From Longimicrobiales bacterium (GTDB taxonomy: Bacteria > Gemmatimonadota > Gemmatimonadetes > Longimicrobiales > Gaopeijiaceae), in NCBI GenBank assembly GCA_028279425.1, contig JANQNV010000265.1, positions 1 through 36,191 of the forward strand: a DNA stretch of 36,191 nucleotides, read 5' to 3'. Below the pieces are notes generated by a model. That model saw only the letters and a list, made by a program, of their open reading frames with translations. It made no database searches and was not told where the DNA came from. This document shows, one piece after another, positions 30,089-36,191 of the stretch (the stretch's first letter is position 1; every line of letters starts with the position of its first letter). The translations under genes were made by a program, and so were the position numbers.

Positions 30089-30852
30089 GCGTCCTCGCCA
30101 TCGAGACCTCGGGGCCCCTCGGGTCGGTCGCGGTCGAGGTCGAGGGGCGTGTCGTGGCGCGGCGATTCCTCGCAGAACGCGGACGGCACGCGGCCCTTCT
30201 CCCGGAGGCGATGCAGCGGGTGCTCGATGAGGCCGGGCTGGCGTGGGGCGAGTTGAGTGGGGTAGCCGTGGGAACGGGGCCGGGGTCGTTCACCGGCGTG
30301 CGCGTGGCGGCGTCGGCGGCCAACGGTGTGGCCCATGCCCGCGGGGTCCCCGTGTACCCGGTGTCGAGCCTGGCCGCCGCAGCCGTCGCTCTGGAGGCCC
30401 TGCCTCCGGGGGTGGGGCCGTGGGCCGAGGGCGCGGATGGGGCCCGTCCCTCGGGGTCGGCAGCCGGGGACGCCTTGCCTCGTCGGGTCCTTTTCGACGC
30501 GCGCGCAGATCGCCTCTTCACCGCGGTGTACGAGGTGACCGGCGAGCGGGTGGTCACCCTGTCGCCCCCCACCTTCGCCACCCTGGCCGAGCTCGTGCCC
30601 GCCCCGGGGGCCGGGCAGGACGCTCCGGTGCGGGGCGTCGTCTGTGTCGGTGACGGTGCCGCGAAGCACGAGAGCGCGTTGCGCGCCGGGGGGTTCGAGG
30701 TGCTGGGCGAGCCGCACGGGGTGCCGGCGGCCGACGGGGTGCTGGAGGTGCTGCGACGCACCCTCGACCCAGTGGCGTGCGAGGCGGGGGCGTGGGAGCC
30801 GACCTACCTGCGCGACACCGGTGCCGTGCGCGCACGCACCGCTTCGGCATGA
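30085..30852 (+). CDS. tsaB: tRNA t6A synthesis protein TsaB
   Basis: TsaB is the non-catalytic partner of TsaD in t6A formation; it has the same ASKHA fold. The 255-residue product has LAIETSGPLGSVAVEVEG at the N-terminus, then GELSGVAVGTGPGSFTGVRV and PVYPVSSLAAAA, which are hallmarks. The middle is Ala/Gly/Pro-rich and resembles a loose linker. It overlaps tsaE by four bases and precedes rimI by 43. TsaD and TsaC are not in the window. Confidence 0.93.
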   Translation: MSVLAIETSGPLGSVAVEVEGRVVARRFLAERGRHAALLPEAMQRVLDEAGLAWGELSGVAVGTGPGSFTGVRVAASAANGVAHARGVPVYPVSSLAAAAVALEALPPGVGPWAEGADGARPSGSAAGDALPRRVLFDARADRLFTAVYEVTGERVVTLSPPTFATLAELVPAPGAGQDAPVRGVVCVGDGAAKHESALRAGGFEVLGEPHGVPAADGVLEVLRRTLDPVACEAGAWEPTYLRDTGAVRARTASA

Positions 30853-30895
30853 CGGTGGGGCGCCGTACCGCCACGCGCAGGGGAGGTGCCGCACC

Positions 30896-31345
30896 ATGAT
30901 GGCTACGGCCCGCGTCCGCGCGATGGCGGAGGGGGACGTCGAGAGCGTCGCCGCCATCGAGCGGGAAGCCTTCACGACCCCCTGGCAGGCCGACACCTTC
31001 CGCAGGCTTCTGGGCCGCCCGAGTGCCGTGCCCCTCGTGCTGGAGTTGCCCGAGGCAGGGGTGGTCGGGTATGCGATGCTCTGGTGTATCGTGGACCAGG
31101 GCGAGATCGCCAACATCGCGATCCACGCCGAGTGGCGAGGCAAGTCCCTCGGCGCCTTCCTCCTCGACCAGGTCATCGAGGTGGCCCGAGAGGCCGGGGT
31201 GCGTGGCCTGTTCCTCGAGGTCCGGCAGTCCAATGACATCGCCGCTCGACTGTACGCGTCGCGGGGCTTCGTGGAGGTGGGAAGGCGCCGAGACTACTAC
31301 GACGCCCCTCGGGAAGACGCGAGGGTTCTCGAGAAACGAATCTAG
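30896..31345 (+). CDS. rimI: Ribosomal-protein/protein N-acetyltransferase RimI-like (GNAT)
   Basis: RimI acetylates the N-terminal alanine of ribosomal protein S18. It is often fused or adjacent to tsaB, as here. The 149-residue product is a single GNAT domain: VRAMAEGDVESVAAIEREAF, the acetyl-CoA site IAIHAEWRGKSLGAFLLDQV, and LFLEVRQSNDIAARLYASRG with FVEVGRRRDYY. Two adjacent ATGs are possible starts; the first follows a GGGGAGG. The tsaE-tsaB-rimI block supports the name; related acetyltransferases cannot be ruled out. Confidence 0.87.
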   Translation: MMATARVRAMAEGDVESVAAIEREAFTTPWQADTFRRLLGRPSAVPLVLELPEAGVVGYAMLWCIVDQGEIANIAIHAEWRGKSLGAFLLDQVIEVAREAGVRGLFLEVRQSNDIAARLYASRGFVEVGRRRDYYDAPREDARVLEKRI

Positions 31346-31346
31346 A

Positions 31347-31364
31347 GAACGGCTTCGGCCGTTC
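31347..31364 (+). other. UUCG-tetraloop hairpin between rimI and ugd
   Basis: GAACGGC at 31347-31353 pairs with GCCGTTC at 31358-31364 around the loop TTCG, giving C(UUCG)G, an exceptionally stable RNA tetraloop. It starts two bases after the rimI stop and ends fourteen before the ugd ATG. There is no T-run, so mRNA end protection or a weak pause fits better than full termination. Confidence 0.55.
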
Positions 31365-31378
31365 GGGGATGCTGCGCA

Positions 31379-32712
31379 ATGAACGTAGGCGTTGTCGGGA
31401 CGGGGTACGTCGGACTCGTGGCGGGGGCGTGCCTGGCCGAGACCGGGAATCACGTGGTGTGTGTCGACATCGACGAAGAGAAGGTGGCCGGCCTGCTCCG
31501 CGGCGAGATTCCGATCTACGAGCCGGGCCTGGAAGAACTCGTGCGCCGCAACGTCGCGGCGGGGCGATTGGAGTTCACCACCGATCTCGACGCCGCGGTC
31601 CGGTCGGCGCGCGTGGTCTTCATCGCCGTGGGCACCCCTCCCGATGAAGACGGGAGCGCCGACCTTCAGCACGTGCTCGCGGTCGCGGCCGGGATCGGTC
31701 GCGCCATGTCGGGCGAGACCGTCGTCGTCACGAAGAGTACCGTTCCCGTTGGCACCGCCGACCGGGTGCGGGAGGCCATCCAGGCCGAGACCGATCATCC
31801 CGTCCACGTGTGCTCCAATCCGGAGTTCCTCAAGGAGGGGGCGGCGATCGACGATTTCATGAAGCCGGATCGGGTGGTGGTCGGGGTCGACCACCCGGTG
31901 GCCGAGCGGGCCCTTCGCGAGCTGTACGGGCCGTTCCTCCGCACCGGGAACGCCCTCATGGTGATGGACATCCCGTCGGCCGAGATCACGAAGTACGCCG
32001 CCAACGCGATGTTGGCGACGCGCATCAGCTTCATGAACGCCATCGCGCGCCTGTGCGAGGTGACCGGGGCCGACATCGACGCCGTGCGTCGAGGCGTCGG
32101 CTCCGACGCACGCATCGGCCCGGCCTTCCTGTTCCCCGGGGTCGGGTACGGCGGGTCGTGCTTCCCGAAAGACGTGAAGGCGCTGATCCGCACCAGCAAC
32201 GAACTCGGCGCACCCGCCTCGATCCTCGAAGCCGTCGAAGAGGTGAATGCGGGGCAGAAGAGGCTTCTTCTGGAGCGGCTGGCCGCACGCTTCGACGGTC
32301 GGCTGGAGGGGCGGACCTTCGCCGTGTGGGGCCTCGCCTTCAAGCCCCGCACCGACGACATGCGCGAGGCGCCGTCCCTGCTCACCATCGAGGGACTCCT
32401 CGCCGCCGGCGCACGCATCGTGGCCCACGATCCGGAGGCCATGCACGAAGCGAGACGGATCTTCGGCGACCGGATCGAGCTGCGTGAGCGCAACTACGAC
32501 TGCCTCGACGGGGCCGACGCCCTGGTGATCCACACCGAGTGGCTTCCGTACCGGCGTCCGGACTTCGACGCCATGAAGGCGCGACTGCGACACCCGCTCA
32601 TCTTCGATGGGCGCAACCTCTATCCCCCCGCCGAGATGGCCGAGCGCGGTTTCGAGTACCACTCGATCGGGCGACGCACCGTCGCCCCCGCCGGTGCGTC
32701 TGGAGAGTCTGC

Positions 32713-32716
<4 letters not shown>
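31379..32716 (+). CDS. ugd: UDP-glucose 6-dehydrogenase
   Basis: The enzyme oxidises UDP-glucose to UDP-glucuronate with two NAD+. The 445-residue product starts [20 protein letters not shown], the Rossmann NAD site. It has [30 protein letters not shown] and [16 protein letters not shown]. The catalytic Cys261 is in [14 protein letters not shown], and [20 protein letters not shown] marks the C-domain. The product is the substrate of the decarboxylase encoded next, and the stop overlaps it in an ATGA. Confidence 0.96.
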
Positions 32717-33675
<959 letters not shown>

Positions 33676-33704
33676 TGGCGGGCGATCGCCGGGTCCGGTT
33701 TCGC

Positions 33705-33728
33705 TTGCTGCCCCTGCCCGCCGATACT
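33705..33728 (+). promoter_or_regulatory. Weak promoter candidate for the TPR gene
   Basis: GATACT at 33723-33728 matches four of six -10 positions and is followed eleven bases later by the ATG at 33740, so the leader would be only a few bases. The -35 is poor: TTGCTG at 33705 is twelve bases upstream of the -10, too close. The call rests on the -10 and on the short untranslated region. Confidence 0.2.
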
Positions 33729-33739
33729 AGCGTCGAAGT

Positions 33740-34468
33740 ATGACCACGTTTTCCGTACCCAACGTCCAGCAGCGCATCGCTCAGGGAATGATCGCCTGGG
33801 AGGCCGACGACTACGACGGCGCTCTCGAGGTCTTCCAGGAGGTGCTTCAGGACCACCCCGACTTCGCCGACGTGCACAATCGCATGGGGCTGTGCCTCGC
33901 GATGCTCGGGCGGCACGTCGAGGCGCTGGCGGCCTTCCGAGAGGCGATCCGACTCGCGCCGACCTACGCCGAGGCGCACCTCAATCGTGGCATCGTGTTG
34001 ACCGAGCTGGGGCGGCACGAGGAGGCGCAGGCCGCGTTCAACGAGTCGTCCCGCCTCGATACCCGCGATGGGACGGCGTTCCCGTCACATGTAGGCAATC
34101 AGATCGCGGTCACGCACGCCAAGTTGGGGGACCTCTACCTCGTGGCCGATCGCCCGGCTCTGGCGGCCGAGCAGTATCGAGCGGCGCTCGAGGTCCGTCC
34201 GCGCTTCCTCGACGTGCGCACCAAGCTCGCCGAGGCGCTGATGGAGATGGGCGAGGCGGAGGCCGCTCTGGGTGAGCTGCGGAGCGTACTCGCGGCCAAC
34301 CCGGAGTTCACCGGAGCTCGACTTCGTCTGGGAGTGGTGCTCCACCGCCTGGGCCAGACCGAGGAGGCGGTCGAGGCGTGGACGCGTTGCGCCGCGGAGG
34401 ACCCGAAGGATCTACGCCCTGCCGCCTATCTGGTGTCGGTGGGGGCTCGGGCTCCGGGTGGCATCTGA
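33740..34468 (+). CDS. TPR-repeat protein
   Basis: The 242-residue product has no signal peptide and is built from five or six TPR units. Examples are WEADDYDGALEVFQEVLQDH, LGRHVEALAAFREAIRLAPT, LGRHEEAQAAFNESSRLD, PALAAEQYRAALEVRPRFLD and MGEAEAALGELRSVLAANPE. These helices usually bind partner proteins. No catalytic motif is present. It follows uxs by 64 bases and converges on hldD. A link to envelope or glycan work is guessed from neighbours only. Confidence 0.88.
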   Translation: MTTFSVPNVQQRIAQGMIAWEADDYDGALEVFQEVLQDHPDFADVHNRMGLCLAMLGRHVEALAAFREAIRLAPTYAEAHLNRGIVLTELGRHEEAQAAFNESSRLDTRDGTAFPSHVGNQIAVTHAKLGDLYLVADRPALAAEQYRAALEVRPRFLDVRTKLAEALMEMGEAEAALGELRSVLAANPEFTGARLRLGVVLHRLGQTEEAVEAWTRCAAEDPKDLRPAAYLVSVGARAPGGI

Positions 34469-34538
34469 GGCCACCGAGCGCGCCCGAAACCGGACCGGAG
34501 CGAGTCCGAGGCCGCCGGCCCCGCGTGACCGGATGTGA

Positions 34539-35519
34539 TCAGCGGTAGCGTTCGGGGAGCAGAAAACGGGTCACGTAGTCGGCCACACCATCTTCGACCG
34601 GGCGGAACCGCCCTTCATAGCCGGCGGCCGACAGTCGTTCCATCCGTGCCTCGGTGAAGTACTGATAGCGGTCGCGAATCTCCGCGGGCGTGTCGACCCA
34701 CTCCACCTCCATCGGCTTCCCCACGGCGCCGTACAGCGCCTGCATCAGTTCGAGCCAGGTCTGCGCCCGGCCGGTGCCGATGTTGAAGAGGCCCGACGGG
34801 TGGCTGGTGTCGAGCAGCCAGAGGATGGCGTCGACGCAGTCGTCCACGTAGACGAAGTCGCGCATCTGACCGCCGTCTTCATAGTCGGGGTGGTGCGACC
34901 GGAAGAGGGTGACGGGTCGACCGTCGCGCGCCGCCGGAAAGGCTTTGGTCACCACGCTGCGCATCGACCCTTTGTGGTGCTCGTTGGCGCCGTACACGTT
35001 GAAGAACTTCAGCCCGGCCCAGCGCGGCGGGGTGGTGTGGCCCGCGGCGACCCGACGAGCCACCCAGCGATCGAACAGGTGTTTGCTCCACCCGTAGGCG
35101 TTGAGCGGGAGGAGCCGCGCGAGGGCGTCGGGCGAACCGTCGTCGTCGAAGCCGGCGCTGCCGTCTCCGTACGTCGCGGCGGAGGAGGCGTACACCAGGG
35201 GCACCGCGTGGTCCGTGCACCAACGCCAGATCCGCTGCGACAGGCGGACGTTGGTCTCGACGATGAGGTCGGCGTCGGTTTCCGTCGTGGCCGAGATCGC
35301 GCCCATGTGGACGATGGCCTCGACGTCGCGCCCCCGGCGCGCGAGGAATTCGTCGAGACCCGACGGATCGACCAACTCGTCGAGTTCGCGCGATGCGAGG
35401 TTGCGCCACTTGTCGTCCGACCCGAGACGGTCGACGACCGCGACGCGCACGTCGCGATCATCGAGGGCGGCGACGACGTTGGAGCCGATGAACCCGGCTC
35501 CTCCGGTGACGAGAATCAT
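34539..35519 (-). CDS. hldD: ADP-L-glycero-D-manno-heptose-6-epimerase
   Basis: HldD epimerises ADP-D-glycero-manno-heptose to the L form used in LPS inner core. The 326-residue product has NAD motif GGAGFIGSNV at 6-15, VDRLGSDDKWRNLASRELDE with the characteristic KWRNL stretch, and SATTETDADLIVETN. The SDR Ser112 and YxxxK pair Tyr142/Lys146 lie in YASSAATYGDG and YGWSKHLFDRWV. FFNVYGANEHHKGSMRSV and MRDFVYVDDCVDAI follow. The HHKGSM motif distinguishes it from GalE. Its presence implies heptose-containing LPS and so an outer membrane. It is alone on the - strand and converges on the TPR gene. Confidence 0.93.
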   Translation of the reverse strand: MILVTGGAGFIGSNVVAALDDRDVRVAVVDRLGSDDKWRNLASRELDELVDPSGLDEFLARRGRDVEAIVHMGAISATTETDADLIVETNVRLSQRIWRWCTDHAVPLVYASSAATYGDGSAGFDDDGSPDALARLLPLNAYGWSKHLFDRWVARRVAAGHTTPPRWAGLKFFNVYGANEHHKGSMRSVVTKAFPAARDGRPVTLFRSHHPDYEDGGQMRDFVYVDDCVDAILWLLDTSHPSGLFNIGTGRAQTWLELMQALYGAVGKPMEVEWVDTPAEIRDRYQYFTEARMERLSAAGYEGRFRPVEDGVADYVTRFLLPERYR

Positions 35520-35707
35520 GAGGCGGCCTCGCGGGCGAACGACGAACGAAACGAGGTTTCAAGGTAGGGATGGGACGCGGCTCTGTCAGCGTCGGCCGGC
35601 GAGACCGCCGGGCTGCTCCGCGGTGCTCGGAGGCGACGATTGCCCCGCTTCGGGGAGTGGGTCTACCTTGGGTAAACGTGTGTTTATTCCCGCATCCCCC
35701 TCGCTGC
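35520..35707. other. Divergent spacer between hldD and the LysM gene
   Basis: This 188-base stretch holds the starts of two diverging genes and must contain both promoters. An AT-richer patch at 35662-35690 includes TTTATT at 35683-35688 but no matching -35. CCCCG at 35643-35647 and CGGGG at 35651-35655 can form a small hairpin. No further gene is seen. Confidence 0.5.
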
Positions 35708-36191
35708 ATGCGGCGCATCCATATCTACATCGCCGTCGGCGTGGTCGGCCTCGCCGGCGTGCCCGGTGTCTCAGCGCAGTCTGCGCAACCCACTCCCGAG
35801 ACCCCGGTGGGCACCGAGGCGCCGGAAGCTCGGACCCATACGGTCCGAGATGGAGACACGCTGTGGAGCCTCGCCGAGCGGTATTTCGGCGACTCGAGCC
35901 GCTGGCGCCTCCTCTTCGATGCCAACCGGGGCGACGTGGCGGGGCCCGACCGGCTGTATCCGGGCCAGTTGCTCGTCATTCCCGGTGAGGCCGGAGTCGA
36001 CCGGGACTCGATCCCCGAGGTCGCCCGCATCGCGGGGATCTCGGTGGGGCAGGGGGGGCAGGCCCCGCGGCGCGATGCCGATGCGCCGGTCCCGGTGCGC
36101 CGGACGGATCCGATGCCGACCTCCGTCGCCGCGCCCGTGGCCGAGGGGCGCACGGAGCCCGGCGCCGCCGCCGGCGAGGGGGCCGCCGACG
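35708..36191 (+). CDS. Secreted LysM-domain protein (partial, 3' end missing)
   Basis: The frame opens with an ATG at 35708 and runs to the window end with no stop (161 codons). It has a short signal, MRRIHIYIAVGVVGLAG, with a likely cleavage after Ala23 in VSAQS. An acidic linker leads to one LysM domain at about residues 44-92 (HTVRDGDTLWSLAERYFGDS, then DRLYPGQLLVIPG), which normally binds peptidoglycan. A Pro/Ala/Arg-rich region follows. The rest of the gene could hold a peptidase or be a FimV-like or XkdP-type protein; this cannot be told from here. Confidence 0.85.
   Translation, partial: MRRIHIYIAVGVVGLAGVPGVSAQSAQPTPETPVGTEAPEARTHTVRDGDTLWSLAERYFGDSSRWRLLFDANRGDVAGPDRLYPGQLLVIPGEAGVDRDSIPEVARIAGISVGQGGQAPRRDADAPVPVRRTDPMPTSVAAPVAEGRTEPGAAAGEGAAD

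Noticed and set aside
34491-34508. Five-pair hairpin between the TPR gene and hldD
   Set aside because: Only five pairs with an eight-base loop and no T-run; too weak to call as a terminator.
35458-35718. An 86-codon - strand frame overlapping the hldD start
   Set aside because: The product is Arg-rich and shadows hldD; no start signal or known motif.

Overview
The window is GC-rich DNA packed with genes and comes from a Gram-negative bacterium. An outer membrane is implied by a BamD-type lipoprotein, a second lipoprotein and HldD, which makes the heptose of LPS core. The housekeeping proteins, the long SecA and the paired TPR lipoproteins would suit Gemmatimonadota or a relative. That placement is an inference from general style; no marker gene was compared.

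Region 1 (1-15364) is a fused tuf-S10-spc-alpha supercluster on the + strand. It holds the end of tuf, then rpsJ-rplC-rplD-rplW-rplB-rpsS-rplV-rpsC-rplP-rpmC-rpsQ-rplN-rplX-rplE-rpsH-rplF-rplR-rpsE-rpmD-rplO-secY-adk-map-rpmJ-rpsM-rpsK-rpsD-rpoA-rplQ. Many genes overlap or sit within 15 bases of each other. Two usual members are missing from their slots: rpsN (between rplE and rpsH) and infA (between map and rpmJ). The rpsN slot holds a short stretch that looks like a deleted remnant of a zinc-type S14. The infA slot holds a good sigma-70-type promoter for the rpmJ-alpha segment. L4 carries a long acidic repeat tail.

Region 2 (15411-16935) has an unrecognised membrane-anchored protein after rplQ and a convergent unrecognised polytopic membrane protein. 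A 12-bp GC-rich hairpin lies between them.

Region 3 (17043-20586) holds a UDP-GlcNAc/ManNAc-type 6-dehydrogenase, a TPR lipoprotein and a DegT-family sugar aminotransferase. Together they suggest part of an amino-sugar uronate route for surface glycans.

Region 4 (20619-33675) runs bamD-nadD-secA-relA/spoT-uvrB-tsaE-tsaB-rimI-ugd-uxs with overlaps or very short gaps. It joins envelope assembly, NAD synthesis, protein export, the stringent response, excision repair, tRNA t6A synthesis and the UDP-glucose to UDP-glucuronate to UDP-xylose route.

Region 5 (33740-36191) has a TPR protein, a convergent hldD, and a secreted LysM protein cut off by the window end. No rRNA, tRNA, CRISPR array, insertion sequence or prophage was seen. 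The only stretches without a gene are short spacers; the longest is 188 bases (35520-35707).
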